From NCBI GenBank assembly GCA_025765595.1, contig JAIVFH010000190.1, positions 1 through 53,726 on the forward strand: DNA of 53,726 bases. The letters are read 5' to 3'. Made by a program: the position numbers and the translations under genes. Below, one piece after another: positions 20,104 through 32,248 of the stretch; within the stretch, counting starts at the first letter, position 1; every line of letters begins with the position of its first letter. This stretch comes from Obelidium mucronatum. Its lineage: Eukaryota > Chytridiomycota > Chytridiomycetes > Chytridiales > Chytriomycetaceae. The notes below the pieces were generated by a model. It saw nothing but the letters and a program-made list of their open reading frames with translations. It made no database searches and was not told the DNA's origin.

Positions 20104-22385
20104 TTACCACATTACCACGCGATCCTGAGGAGCCAAAAACATACCATCCCCAGGCTTCACTTCAAAAGCATCATAAAACTGATCAATATTCTGAACAAGG
20201 TTTCCACGGAAAGGGGCAGGAGCATGTGGATCGGTAGCAATCCTGCTCACAATTGCATCATCCGTGAGCTTGGCCTTCCACACCACCGCCCAATTGTAGA
20301 AAAATATTCTGTATAAAGCAGAGCGCCGAGCAGAATCTTCGCCAATACGCTTCTCAATACGTCTGTTGAGAGCTTGGACGGCCAAGCTGATTCCTCCCAA
20401 ATCGGCCAAGTTTTCACCCATACACAATTTTGGATTCATTGTATGGGTCTTTCCTGTAGCTGGCTCAAGGAATGTCCAAGTTTGCTTGGCCATGACATCG
20501 CATTTGGCTTGGAAGAGTGACGCGTCCTCTGGACACCACCAGTCATTCATATTCCCGTTATGATCGTATTTACGCCCTTGATCGTCGAATCCATGGGTAA
20601 TTTCATGGGCAATAACAGCAGCAATACCACCGAAATTAACTGCATCCAACACTAGCTCGTCGTCTCCGGCCAAAGTTCGGTCGGCTGCGTCCAACTCGAA
20701 ATCAACTTTGTCAATTGTGCTACTGTAAAATGGCGGCTGAATAATTGCTGCAGGGAATACAATCTCGTTTTTGAGAGGATGGAAGTAGGCATTGACGGTT
20801 TGTGGTGTCATTCCCCACTCGGTAGTGTCGACAGGTGAATTGAGTTTTTCAAGAAACTCTGAAAGAAAAGTGAATTGATTAACTGATTGGTTGAGCTCCC
20901 ACAAGGAGCTAGCGTCGTTGAACACAAGTTTGTCGTAGGACTTCCATTTGTCGGGAAACCCGATTTTGGGAGTAAAGCGGGCAAGTTTGGCATAAGCCGC
21001 CACTTTTGTGTCCGCAGTTAACCAGTCGTTTCTTTCGATTGAAGATTTCATGACGTCGGCAACTTCTCCAATCATGTTAGAGACGCGTTCCTTGTCCCTA
21101 ATTGAGAAGTAGCGGTTGACGTAGACTTGACCAAGCAGGAAACCAACGTTTGAGTTCACATACTCGACGGATCTCTTCTCACTGTTTTGCTGTTCTTTTT
21201 GACCCCCCAACTTGCGATTGTAAAAGTCGAAGACTTCTTCATTGAGTGCCACCGTGCAATAATCAGAAGCAGAACGAATCAATTTGTATTGAAGATACGC
21301 TTTGAGGTCGTCTTTGTTAGCCGGATCGAACAAGAGAGTAAAAACTCGACGGAAGTAGTCGCCATCATTGACGTTTATACGATAGTGGTTGTCAGTGCCG
21401 CTAGGATAGTTGGCGCTGTAATTGGCATCGAGAGTTTCACGCAATTTCAATTCCTTATAATAATCCTCCAAGAACTGATTGATTCTGACACAGGTGGGCT
21501 CATCCACAACCAATTCGCGTTCGTCAGCAGGGTAATTTTCAAGTTTCTCATCAAAGCTCTTGAGCTCATTGATACCAGAGGCAAGACTGTCCAAAGTGGT
21601 AATTGTATAGTATTTTGACCGTTGACGCGCTTGATCGCTTTTCATTGTGATCTTTGCCAACTTGTTTTCAAAGCGAACAACTGCAGCAGCAAAGTCAGGG
21701 ACAAGGCGACTCTCTCCCACAATTGCTGCAACGTTATTCAAGTGCTGAATAAACATGGCCCGTTTTTCTTCAAACTTTTCGTCGAAGTAGTAGTCACGAG
21801 AGGGAAGAGACAGACCATATGGGTAGAGGTTAAGGATTACGTTGTTTGAATCCTCAACAGATGGCGAGCTATAAAAGTAGAAAGGAGCTGAGAGTCCGTT
21901 CTTGCGGGAATAGGCAAGGTATTGGGCCAAAAGGGCATCGCTTGCAGAGTCAAGGTGCTTGGAAATTACAGTCAACCCATCCTCAATGGGGGTATAAGAG
22001 CCCACATTGTTTGACCAATCCTCAAATCGTTTTAAAGATGCTTTCCACAATACCTGTATTATTTTTAGCGTTATGAGGTTGCTGTGTCATTTAAACAAAG
22101 AGACGCCACCCACTTTGAGCTTGGCTTCATCAATTGATAAATCTGCTTCTTTGTTCGCAATCTCTTTCAAAAGAATGATTTGGTTGTTTAAGCTTTCATC
22201 ACGCAAGGCCATGAAAGAACCCCAGGTAGAGTACTGTCATTGAATGGTTAAGAGGCATTAAACATGTCCTATTTCGGACTAACTTCTGGCGGAATCACGG
22301 CCGTTTGAAGCCATTCGAAGTTGACGTGTTTGTAAAAGTCCTCGTTTGGTCCTGGTCGCAGTTCAGCAGTAGCAGCAGCAGCCAT
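20104..22385 (-). CDS. M13 family zinc metallopeptidase (neprilysin/PepO-like)
   Basis: Three exons on the minus strand: 22284-22385, 22114-22233 and 20104-22053, joined by GT-AG introns of 50 and 60 bp, all phase 0, giving about 723 residues, the usual family size. The start ATG at 22385 is supported by the family N-terminus just after it (PNEDFYKHVNFEW, compare NPxxDFYxYVNGxW). The active site HEITHGFDDQG (about residue 557) supplies two zinc His and the catalytic Glu; GENLADLGG (about residue 619) gives the third zinc ligand and Asp. The C-terminus ends in RVVMW, close to the family's terminal Trp motif. There is no signal peptide or N-terminal membrane anchor, unlike animal neprilysins, so an intracellular oligopeptidase is likely. 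It shares a 190-bp divergent upstream region with the NADH dehydrogenase gene. Confidence 0.93.
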
Positions 22386-22575
22386 TTCTTTTTTTTAAAC
22401 GATTATTCAAAAAAGAGAGAATCGACCACATGCTCCCTTCAACTTGAGCGACTTAGTTTTCAGTTGAAATAGATTCACGAATAAGTCATAGCCAGCCTCG
22501 TAATTTGTCATCCCATCCTCTCAAAATCAAGCAAAATCACGAAATCACTCGTATTGTTACAACAAAAACTCCAAA
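22386..22575. promoter_or_regulatory. Divergent promoter region between the M13 peptidase and NDH2 genes
   Basis: 190 bp between two start codons on opposite strands. No clear TATA box; A/T-rich with a poly-T/A stretch just upstream of the peptidase start. Likely holds both promoters. Confidence 0.5.
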
Positions 22576-24227
22576 ATGAGCCTCAGCTCAAGCTTGGCGA
22601 CCAAAAAGCACCGCCTTCTTGTTCTCGGAAGCGGCTGGGCTGGATTCAGACTGATCCAAGGCATCGACACGAAGCGCTTTGACGTCACCGTGGTTTCACC
22701 CAGGAACCACTTCACCTTTACGCGTGAGTAATCCGCCCTGTCGCAAAAACCACACTGAACCTTCCAATTGACATTGCTCCAGCTCTCTTAGCGTCTTCTG
22801 CTGTGGGCACTCTTGAATTCCGGTGCGTGACCGAACCCATCAAACGAGTTCCCGAGATCCAGTTCTTTGAAGCGACTTGCGATCATGTGGATTTCGTCAA
22901 CAAAAATATTTCTTGTACTTCTGCATTGGAAGGCTACAAGGATGATAAGTTTGCCCTGGGATTTGACTCCTTGGTGATTGCAACTGGTGCCATCAGCAAT
23001 ACGTTTAATATCCCTGGCGTCAAGGAGCACGCACTGTTCTTGTATGTCTTGCATATTTTTCTTCGAGTGCAATCTAATTGCCCTACGTTGTCGACTTTAG
23101 AAAGGACGTCAGTGATGCCCGGAAAATAAGATCAAGAATTGTGGAATGCTTTGCGTACGCATCCCAGCCAAACGTATCTGAAGCGGAAAGATCCAAGCTA
23201 TTGCATTTCGCTGTTGTGGGAGGAGGTCCGACAGGTGTGGAGTTCATGGCTGAGCTGCACGATTTTATTACCGAAGATATTCTCAAGTTATATCCCAACC
23301 TACGCCCCCACGTGTCCATGACCATTTACGATGTCGGAAAGAAAATTTTGGGCGCCTTTGATGACAAGTTGAGTCAATACGCCCGTGACCGGTTCACTCG
23401 CAAGGGTATCACGTTGAAACTGGGCGAAGGAGTAAAGGAAGTACACAAGACGCATTTTATTCTTCAAGGGGGTGCGAAAGTAGACTATGGATTGTTGGTC
23501 TGGAGTACTGGTTTGAGCCCTGTAACTTTGGTAAAGCAAATGACTGATGCAGGGACCGGCAATGGAAGCAACGTGGCCAATGCTGCGAGAGATGCAAGCA
23601 TGGGCCGATTGTTGACGGATGAACATTTTAGAGTATTGGATGGGAACTCGAAGCCAATGGAAGGCGTGTATGCTTTGGGAGATTGTGCAACTGTCAAGGA
23701 CCGGCATTTACCGTGCACTGCTCAAGTTGCCAATCAAAAAGCGGCCTGGTTATTCAAAGGTTCTTAATTTTTATACCGTTACTATATCCAATTGTTATTC
23801 TTACATTGCAAGTTAGCTCTCAACAAAACTATCAAAGCCAGTCCAAGTAGTCCCGCTTCGTTTGAATCAGTTGGCGTCAAACCCTTTAAATACAACCACA
23901 TGGGAAGCTTAGGTTTGAGCCGTGGCTTCTGCATTCCTCTTTTTGACCGCAGAACTAACCCGTGAATATGGGCTAACAGCTTACGTTGGTAAATGGAGGG
24001 CAATTGTAGATATGTCTCCAACTGGTCCACCCCCTTCGAACGATGACAGTTTGGCCGAAGCCGTCGCAGCAATCCAGCAGTTTGTTCCAAACACAGGAAT
24101 CAGTGCGTGGGTGTTCTGGCGCAGTGCGTACTTTACAATGTCGGTCTCGCTGAAAAACAAGGTTATGATTCCAATGTTCTGGTTTCTCACATGGATCTTT
24201 GGACGCGACATTACACGCTTCCATTAA
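22576..24227 (+). CDS. Type II (alternative) NADH:ubiquinone oxidoreductase
   Basis: Five exons: 22576-22723, 22783-23041, 23101-23759, 23817-23912 and 23980-24227, GT-AG introns of 57-67 bp, total 1410 bp (469 residues). Splice phases rebuild the family sequence exactly at each junction (for example [40 protein letters not shown]). It is a single-subunit flavoprotein that passes electrons from NADH to ubiquinone without proton pumping, at the mitochondrial inner membrane. FAD-binding Rossmann motif GSGWAGF is at residues 18-24; the NADH-binding [11 protein letters not shown] at about 175; the second FAD block is [11 protein letters not shown]. The C-terminal [16 protein letters not shown] is the conserved membrane-associating part. 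The presequence is very short. Whether it faces matrix or intermembrane space cannot be told. Confidence 0.95.
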
Positions 24228-24348
24228 AACAACATTGTATGAGTTAATATACTTATCTAATGTCGTCAAATCCGCAGAATTGCTCGATTAAAATGGTCAA
24301 TTAAGAAGATTAATGTATACATTTAAAAAATCTAATCATATATTTATA

Positions 24349-25460
24349 ATGCAAGTTCTGCCGAACGAGCTCATTGAGCTCATCATCGGCTTGATTCGAC
24401 CAATCAATGAGCAGTTCAAACTCGCAACGTCTCTCCGCTTTCTTCGACTTCGGGATAAACTCCTTGTCCTCTTCCCAGCAGCCAAACCTGACTCAGCCGC
24501 CAAGGCTGGGCGTATTGATTTGCTTCAACATTTATACCGAATCCAACAAAGTTCCTCTCGAATATTCTGCTTCAGCTCTTGATGAAGCAGCTGCGAACGG
24601 ACACTCCATTGTCCTGTGGTGGTTCAAATCCAAAGGCCTGACTCTCAAATTCACAACCAAAGCAGTCGATAGTGCCTCACAAAATGGACATCTCCACATC
24701 CTGGATTGGTGGAGACAAAATATTCCGGCAGAAGATTGGATCTGGTCTAATGATGCGATCGATTTCGCTGCCAGATGTAACCACATTCTTGTTTTAAAGT
24801 GGTGGATAGACTCGGGACTTCGCCTGAAATACAGTTCCTGATCTCGTTAACAACGCCTCCAGGATAGGAAATATAGAGGTGCTCAATTGGTGGATTTCGC
24901 AGAATAAGTTGGCGATTTTTGTTGATGAGAAGGCTATGGATTATGCTTCTACCGTGGAAGTACTCAATTTCTGGAATTCCGACAAAGTAAGAGCACGTAC
25001 TGGTTATCCCAAATGGACATCAAATTCTATGAAATTGGCAAGTGAAGCCGGAAGAATTGATTTGCTGGATTGGTGGAAACAATCTGGGTTGAAACCAAGA
25101 TGGACTTCGAAAGCAATGGATTACGCATCCGCGAATGGACACATTGAAGTCCTGCAGTGGTGGCTTGACAGTGGATATCCCCCAGCATATAGTCCCTGGG
25201 CAATGGACTGGGCTTCGCAAAACTGCCACATTGATATCTTGCATTGGTGGTTCAACAGTGGACTCAAGTTAAAATTCACGGTCCAAAGTCTTTCGCTTGC
25301 GAGTTTGAATGGGCATATTGATGTGCTCGATTGGTGGTTGCGTTCTGAGTTGCATTCTGAGTTCAGCATTCCGCAGCAAATCTTGGAAGAGTCTCCCCAG
25401 CCGGTTAAACTTTGGTGGAAGTGGAAGGAAACTTCAAGACGGTCCAGCTTCCAGATTTAA
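24349..25460 (+). pseudogene. Tryptophan-rich ankyrin-like repeat protein, two frameshifts
   Basis: ATG 24349 starts an F-box-like opening (LPNELIELIIGLIR) followed by about nine ~33-residue repeats of the pattern A-x-x-G-H-I-x-V-L-x-WW-x-x-S-G. This ankyrin-like family is abundant in chytrid-type genomes. Frame 1 runs to about 24530, the next repeat is in frame 2 to a stop at 24839-24841, and the rest (NNASRIGNIEVLNWW onward) is in frame 3 to TAA 25458-25460. Each shift amounts to one base (near 24532 and 24838) and no intron fits. Either a recent pseudogene or assembly indels. Function unknown; such repeats mediate protein binding. Confidence 0.75.
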
Positions 25461-25542
25461 CTGCCCCATGATAGCATATTAATACACGTTAGACTATATC
25501 CGAAGTTTGTATTTCGAGCCACTTAAAACAAGGTAAGAAGAC

Positions 25543-25615
25543 GCTCGGTAGTGGGCTTGAACCACTGACCTTGAGGTTAACAGCCCCACGCTACTGCCAA
25601 CTGAGCCAACCGACC
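25543..25615 (-). tRNA. tRNA-Asn (anticodon GTT)
   Basis: The minus strand folds as a full cloverleaf. The acceptor stem has 6 of 7 pairs; the anticodon stem TGGGG/CCTCA encloses CTGTTAA (anticodon GTT, T33 and A37 present); the T arm AGTGG-TTCAAGC-CCACT is perfect; the discriminator is G as expected for Asn. A run of four T follows about 15 bases downstream. No intron. Confidence 0.93.
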
Positions 25616-25824
25616 TTGTGTGTACCTGAACTGAGGAAATTCCTAATTATTTTGCCAGTTGTAAAAACCCTACCGGTGATTTGACAGTAGCAAATGGTAT
25701 TCTGTCACTAAAGACCATTCAATCTGGTTATCAGAATATGATGTTCCTTGATGTTCCGATCCTCATGACTCTACAGTTTGTGAAGTATGTGACTTTGTGC
25801 AAAATTGTGAAATCTTCGAAACTC

Positions 25825-28531
25825 ATGTCCAAGCACCACCCAGAGCACCTTCCGTCCGAGGCTGTACCAACAGTTAGCGACAGCACACGTTCAGTCAAAA
25901 CACGCGTTAAACCCTCACCAGCATCAAAGAGTATTATCTCTCTCATCGTGGCAGGAATCCTCTGTTTGGCTTTGTCCCTCCAGCCCTTCGAGAAAGACAC
26001 TCATCATCCCTGGGATGCCTCAATAAGTCGCGCCAAGCTCGCTGTTACAAAGTTGACTCGTTCTCAAAAAGAAGACATGGTGATGGGCACTGGTTGGAAG
26101 GGTGGCCCCTGCACTGGACATATTCTGCCACAACAACATATTGACTTTCATGGTCTTTGCCTTCAAGATTCTCCCATGGTATAAAAAGCTCTCTGTTTTT
26201 GGGTTGTTTGTTTCAAACAACCGAAGCGGCATCTGCTTAAAAAGCATTGAAACTTAGGGAGTCCGCTTTGCTGCAAACGTCACAGCATTTCCATCGGGAG
26301 TCAATGTTGCCGCGACTTTTGATCGTAATTTAATGTATGAGTACGGTTCAGCGATGGGATTCGAGTTTCGCCATGTTGGAGCTAATGTAAGTGACCAACA
26401 ACATGATAATATTCTGAATAGCAATTGACCAACGAAAAAAAAAAAAAGATCCAACTCGGACCCATGACGAACCTATTCCGGGCTCCTGCGGCGGGAAGAA
26501 ACTGGGAAGGGCCGGGAGGAGATCCTTTTCTTGCGAGCATCTCAGCAAGCCAGATTGTTCGCGGTATCCAATCTCACGGAGTTATTGCCACAGCCAAGCA
26601 TTTCATTGCGAATGAGCAGGAGCATTTTCGGTTCGACTATAGCTCAAATCTTGATAAAAAGACGCTGATGGAAGTTTATATGCAACCATTTGAGGTTTGG
26701 CTTTTGTTTGTTTTTGTGGGACAAAGAAGAACTAAAGAAAAACGGATAGGCCTGTGTTCGAGCAGGTGTTGCATCCATAATGTGTTCATACAATAGATTG
26801 AACCAAGTATACGCGTGTGCAAACGATGAGCTTGTGAATCAGATTCTGAAGGTATTCTGTGTTGAGGAATCTTCATCAGTTCTTTGCTGACTTGGAGCCA
26901 CAACTGAAAGGGTCCAGAAATTGACTTCAAAGGATTCGTTATGACTGATTGGGATGCCCATTACTCCCTTTTGGTTTCTGATATGGTTATGGCCGGCCGC
27001 GATCGCAATGTGTCTCTGGCAACGAGTGTAGATGACACGGAGCCCCAAAATATACCTGAATCGCGTCTCGATGATATGGTGGTTCGAATTCTCAGTGCGT
27101 ATTACCACCTTGGCCAGGACAAAGGTTTCCCAGATATCGCTTTCGATAGTTGGGAGGAAAAGGAAAAGAACGTGTACAACTACGACTATCGGTTCAAGCA
27201 GCATATCCCCATCGCAAGGAAATTGGCATCTGCTAGCACGATTCTATTGAAAAATGAAAAGGGCCTCCTTCCACTTGATGCATCAGCCGATGGGCTGGTT
27301 GCCGTGATTGGAGAAGATGCACGAAGGCCTCATATTTTGAATGAATTCATCAATCGTGGAGGGAATGATGGAACTTTGGCTCAAGGATGGGGATCTGGAA
27401 CTGCCGAGTTTCCATATATTGTTTCGGTGAGCCTTTTTTTTTTTGGTTCTCGGGTCATTTGGATTCATTAAAACGTTTCACGAAGCCTCTCGAAGCCATT
27501 GAAACACACACACGAGTTATTTCAAGCGTGGAAAACAATGACTTGAGTAAAGCAAAGCACGTGGCAGCTTCAGCAAAAGTTGCACTAGTTTTCGCGAATG
27601 CCGATTCAGGAGAAGGTGGAATCACAGTTGATGGACACGAAGCAGATCGCAATGATTTAAAGTTGTGGCACAATGCAGATGAATTGGTATTTATCAAATG
27701 TTTGGACTCTGAGTCTGTTTTTGTGTTGGCCAATTTACCAGTCAAAATAGATTAATGCAGTCGCCTCCGTGAATGAAAACACAATTGTAGTCTTGCATAC
27801 TGTGGGTGCGGTCGAAATGCCATGGATTAACCATCCAAATATCTCTGCCGTTGTGTTTGCGCTTCTTCCTGGCCAAGAATCCGGAAATGCGTTGGCTGAT
27901 GTAATACATGAAAGAAAACTAAATTTTGGTTATTGCGGTTCGCGCTGATTAGATTTTGTACTTACAAAAACAGGTTCTTTTCGGGAAAGTAAATCCTTCA
28001 GCAAGACTCCCCTTCACAATCCACAATACCATCACAGACTATGCAGCCCATGTTCTCTACTCATCGCCAGACAAGATTCCACAAATCAATTACAACGAAG
28101 GACTCTTTTTCGACTACCGGCACGCAGATAAATTTGGAATCACCCCTTTATTCCCATTCGGCCACGGTCTTTCATACACCACTTTCAAATACAGCCGCTT
28201 AAACGTCAACAGAATCGACTTGCACGATTCCCATTCAGATCTTTCCATAAAACTAAAAGTCAAGAACACGGGTACTTTTGACGGACACGAAGTCATCCAA
28301 CTCTACGTGTCTTTTCCGGAAAAAGCACTTGAGCCTCCGAAGCTCTTGAAAGGATTTGATCGAGTTTGGGTCAAGAGCGGGGAAACTGTTGATGTGTCTC
28401 TTGTCTTGAAGAAGCAAGATTTACGCGTTTGGGAGGGAAATGGGTGGACGTTTGTTGCGGGAAATTATGGAATCAAGGTTGGCGCTTCGAGTCGGGATTT
28501 GAGACTTGAAACGGTTGTTCAGTGGGGTTGA
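25825..28531 (+). CDS. Glycoside hydrolase family 3 beta-glucosidase, membrane-anchored
   Basis: Eight exons: 25825-26178, 26258-26386, 26449-26694, 26750-26851, 26911-27426, 27486-27686, 27751-27900 and 27974-28531, about 751 residues, with every intron GT-AG and phase 0. It hydrolyses terminal beta-linked glucose from oligosaccharides such as cellobiose. Signatures: VNVAATFDR, APAAGRNWEG, TAKHFIANEQE, and VMTDWDAHYS with the nucleophile Asp at about residue 290. The C-terminal half has the second GH3 domain (ASTILLKNEKGLLPL, LLPGQESGNALAD), then GITPLFPFGHGLSYT and a fibronectin III-like domain (about the last 120 residues). The N-terminus is Ser/Lys-rich, followed by one hydrophobic helix at about residues 36-52. 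It therefore looks like a type II membrane protein (Golgi, vacuole or cell surface) rather than a cleaved secreted one. The ATG at 25825 is the first in the open frame that gives this layout. Confidence 0.93.
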
Positions 28532-28802
28532 TTTTGTCGCAGTTGGATTGATTGTCTGTCGTTCTTTCGAATAAAGAGTATCCAAGTCAAAGCGTGTTTC
28601 ATTTAGTAATTATACTGTACTATAAACTTAACAACGTATTATATTGTTTAGATAAGTGGTATAATTATCATATTCTTTTCCAACGAAGGCAACTCATGAC
28701 TCTCAAGGAAATCGAGAAAATGAAAGATAAAAAAAAACAGATATCGATTATTCTATTTGAGCATGTGTAATTACTTTTTAAAGAGTCTCAAAATCAAGAC
28801 TA

Positions 28803-30823
28803 ATGTCAACGTTCTTGAAGGGAGCCGGCCAACTGATGGCCCTCAACGTTTGGTCCCGTCTCCTCACATTCGCATTGAATCAATTTGCGCTGCGATTCAT
28901 TACTCGCTCGGTCCTTGGAATCGTCAGTATGGAGATGGAGTTGTTATTGGCAACAGTCCTCTTCCTAGCAAGGTTTCTCTCGCAACAAAAAAAACCCCAC
29001 TTCCCCGCAGCAGCAATGTAAAAAAAACTTGAATTATCGCTTTTTTTCAGAGAATGCATTCGAATGGCCCTGCTCCGCTCAGAATCGACACTCCCACCTC
29101 CGACCACCGAAAGCCACAAAACAACGATCATGACCCCCAAACAATACATGCACCACCAAAAACTAATCAATCTGGCATACCTTCCAATTGCATTTGGAGT
29201 TTTGGTTATATCTGCGATTCTGGGTTATTACTCGCTGTTTAGCGCTGCGGCCAACGTTTCGAAACTGTACCTGTGGAAAGCGATCCTCATTTTTCTTGGC
29301 GCGGCGCTCGTTGAACTGATATCAGAACCGTTTTATTCGCTCGGCGTGAATAACTTGTATTTCAGTGTCAGAGTCAGGATCGAAGGCGCCGCTGTGCTAT
29401 TGAAGTGTTTTGTTGCGATTGGGTTGTTGAAATGGGCGAGTGATCGTGGTGGCAGCGGCGGGGGTGGTGGTGGTGGCGGGGTTGTGAGTGAAGAAGAGGG
29501 GGTGTTGGCATTCGCGTGGTCACAGATGGCGTATGCTTTGGTGTTGGCGGTTTCCTATGTGTTGGTATTCCTTGCAAAGTATCGGAATGTGACGGTGGAA
29601 AGTGAAGGACGGCAGAAGTTGCCGCAAGGTATTTCGTTGCTGTTCCCAAGGGTGATTGAAGAAGCTGCTGGGAATGGAGTGGATAGGCGTCGATACTTTA
29701 TAGATCCGACGTTGAGTGGATTGGCGTGGACTTTTGCAAAGCAAGGATTGTTTAAGCATTTCTTGACGGAAGGGGATAAGATTCTCTCGGTGACTTTTAT
29801 TACGGCCGCGATTCAAGGGGATTACTCTCTGGTTGAAAAATATGGTAAGAAAATCAGAAGAGAAGGAAGGTCAAGACACGAATTAAAAAAAAAAAAAAAA
29901 AACCACAGGTTCCATCGTTGCGAGACTTCTCTTCCAACCCATCGAAGAAATGTCCCGCGTCTTTTTCAGCAAAACTCTATCCTCGTTGAAATCCAATACC
30001 GACAACCGGGACAAACGGAAGCAAGACGCCTTGAAAGCTCTCACTCTACTCACAATCGTTCTCCGCCTCTACATACTCTTATCCCTCTACTTTCTCGCAT
30101 TCGGAACAAACTACACAGCCCTCCTTATCGACCTCCTTGCCTCCCGAACTTTCAGCACTGGAAGCGCACCGTCCGTGTTCAACGCATACATGCTCTATAT
30201 TCCTCTATTGGCCGTAAACGGAGTCACGGAAGCGTTCCTACAAAGCGTTGCACCTGAATCAGTGTTGATGAAACAGAGTTATTGGATGGCCGTGTGTTGG
30301 GTTGTGTTTTTCGCGACGGGGTGGTTTGGGATTTCTGTGGCGGGTTTAGCTGGCGTTGGTGTAGTTTTGGCGAATAGTTTGAATATGGCGATGCGTATTT
30401 GGTTTGCATGGGGTTTTGTGAGGGATTATTTTGAGGGTGTTGTAAGGAGTGAGGAAGAAATGAAGGAAGGCGATAGGAATACGGAGGAAACGAAGGACGT
30501 TGTCAAGTTCAAGAAGGATGTAGAGCGATTGTTGGATGTTTCGAGTCTGGTACCCAAGAGTATAGTGCTTTGGGCTGTCTTTGGGGCTGCTTGGGCTGTG
30601 ACTTATACTTCAAATGAGACTATTGGATGGCAAACGTTGACAGCCAAAGTTCAGCATATCTCGGTTGGAGTTTTAATGTTTCTTGTAACGACGGTTTCAA
30701 TGTAAGACATGACTTTTGAGGTTTCTATTTTTTTTTGGCTAAGAGTTCCTTTGCCCCCACAGATATTTTACAGAGAAACAGCTTCTGCTTCAAGTGAAAC
30801 AGTTCTATAAAAGCATGAAATAG
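28803..30823 (+). CDS. RFT1: RFT1 family ER membrane protein (dolichol-linked oligosaccharide flipping)
   Basis: Four exons: 28803-28972, 29051-29844, 29909-30701 and 30763-30823, 1818 bp (605 residues), frames rejoining at each junction. RFT1 is a polytopic ER membrane protein needed for Man5GlcNAc2-PP-dolichol to become available on the lumenal side for N-glycosylation; its direct flippase role is disputed. Family blocks seen: LMALNVWSRLLTFALNQ at the start, ELISEPFYSLGVNNLYFSVRVR, EGAAVLLKCF, FAKQGLFKHFLTEGDKI and LLFQPIEEMSRVFF. Multiple hydrophobic helices run throughout. A Gly-rich loop (about 29448-29485) and a charged loop near 30440-30520 make it longer than the ~540-residue yeast protein. 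The tiny last exon, 19 codons, encodes the cytosolic tail. Confidence 0.93.
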
Positions 30824-30995
30824 AAAAATAAATAAATCTAGCATAGGTATAATAATTTGATCCTGCTGTTCGCATCGTGGTGTATCACAACTGACAAAAA
30901 TAATTCATGACTTTGTGCAAACAAAGAACTACTCTTTTATTGCTGACATCACAACAAATTCACTCCCGTCTGGATGCAAAACAAAAAAAAAAATC

Positions 30996-31908
30996 TCACT
31001 GGTTAGGTGCATACCAAGTACTCCAAATCCTCCTCGAGTATTGAATCAAATTATCGTGCCGTTTGATAATATCCCGCACACTGCTGTGGGGACCACCACC
31101 ACCTCCTGGAGAATTGAAAGTAGATAATAGAGTATGTAGATATGCAAAGAGAACGGCATCCGCCAAGGTGGGTCTTTTCAAAGAGAAAAAAAAAGTGATA
31201 AAATTAGATAGAAAAAACAGATTGCATGCACAACTTTAAATGAAAATTATTGTACTTTGAGCCGAAAAGGTATGGTTTCTGGTCTAATTGAGTCGAGTAA
31301 GCCGAGAGAGCCGTTTTGACATCGCCTAGAATCTGTACACAGAAAATAAAAAGATGTGAATTTGAATTGGGCTGATTGACGACAATTCAAAATACAATAC
31401 CTCCTCTTTATCGATAGAAACGCGTTGTTTCAACATCCAATCGAGTTGTTCGGATCTTTTTAAACGGGGAAGGATCGTGTTTAATGGCCATGGATGATCG
31501 TTTGTGTATTTGGGGAATGCAATCTTGAGCCAGTTTTGTGGGTTGTACCACAAATCGAAAGTCTATTGTTAAAGTTGTATGGGTGTGTGGAATAAGCGGT
31601 AGAATAATCGTTTTGAAAGACTTTCGACTTCGCCTTCGGCGGCGACATGCGAAATGGAGGTAAACCGCCTTCGGCGGTACACATCTCGCCGACGGCGAAA
31701 TGATGGCATCGTATAACCCACCAAACCAAAATGAAGAACACTCTCCCCGAGAGAAGTAAAAGCCAAAGAATCCGCCTTCTCCAAATGACTCAAACGAGAA
31801 GCAAATTCCGGAACGACATCCAAGACTTGATCAATAATTTCTCTTCCTGCAAGAGCTTTTCCCTTTGTTGTCAGTAAATAAGGAAGTTGACCTACAAAAC
31901 CAAAGGAA

Positions 31909-31955
<47 letters not shown>

Positions 31956-32226
31956 CAGTATGGTATAAGTGAATGAATTGAATAAAGAGATTTCATATCG
32001 ATATGAAATTACCCGAAGGAGATTGATCAGGTTCATGACTCTCTCGTACTTCATGTGGATAGCCAGCGAAAGCAAGCAGTGACTAATCGAAAGCGAATGC
32101 AAGAAATCGATTCAAGTCAGCGCATTTTTTCCAAGAAGAAGAGAGGTGCCATACCTGCATGGCTAGTGACTGTACTTCAGATGACGTTGATGAGTTGGCG
32201 CTCTTGTTGAAGACAAACACTCTCTT
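30996..32226 (-). CDS. Metaxin/Sam35-Sam37-like mitochondrial outer-membrane import protein
   Basis: Exons on the minus strand: 32155-32226 (5' end uncertain), 32013-32082, 31722-31891, 31401-31562, 31256-31332 and 30996-31173. Metaxins are GST-fold proteins of the sorting and assembly machinery for beta-barrel proteins. The thioredoxin-like part includes the SLLAFAGYPHEV helix and GQLPYLL. The family's LWYNPQNW block and the C-terminal GST-like block PTLADAVLFAYLHTLL follow. No in-frame ATG precedes the conserved N-terminal helix, except one two codons before the first donor (32158-32160). The frame is open upstream to a stop at 32227, so either that late ATG is used or a non-AUG or unseen exon starts it. 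The third intron contains the palindrome family seen in CIA1, and the second a 43-bp T tract on the coding strand. Divergent to CIA1. Confidence 0.8.
31623..31702 (-). repeat. GC-rich palindromes in a metaxin intron
   Basis: On the coding (minus) strand: TCGCCGTCGGCGA, TACCGCCGAAGGCGGTT and a degenerate CGCCGCCGAAGGCG. The middle one is the same hairpin family as the array in the CIA1 intron, in the same orientation relative to transcription. Confidence 0.7.
31911..31953. repeat. 43-bp homopolymer (A on plus, T on the metaxin coding strand)
   Basis: Lies about 20 bases before the acceptor of the second metaxin intron, where it acts as or extends the polypyrimidine tract. Confidence 0.75.
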
Positions 32227-32248
32227 TTATTTTATTTTCTTTTATTTA

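Noticed and set aside
19729..31953. Two homopolymers of exactly 43 A (19729-19771 and 31911-31953) as a shared element
   Set aside because: No flanking similarity; equal length is probably coincidence or an assembly effect.
32159..32248. Upstream extension of CIA1 by 30 codons
   Set aside because: The family N-terminus begins at the ATG at 32249, and the extension overlaps the conserved metaxin exon on the other strand.
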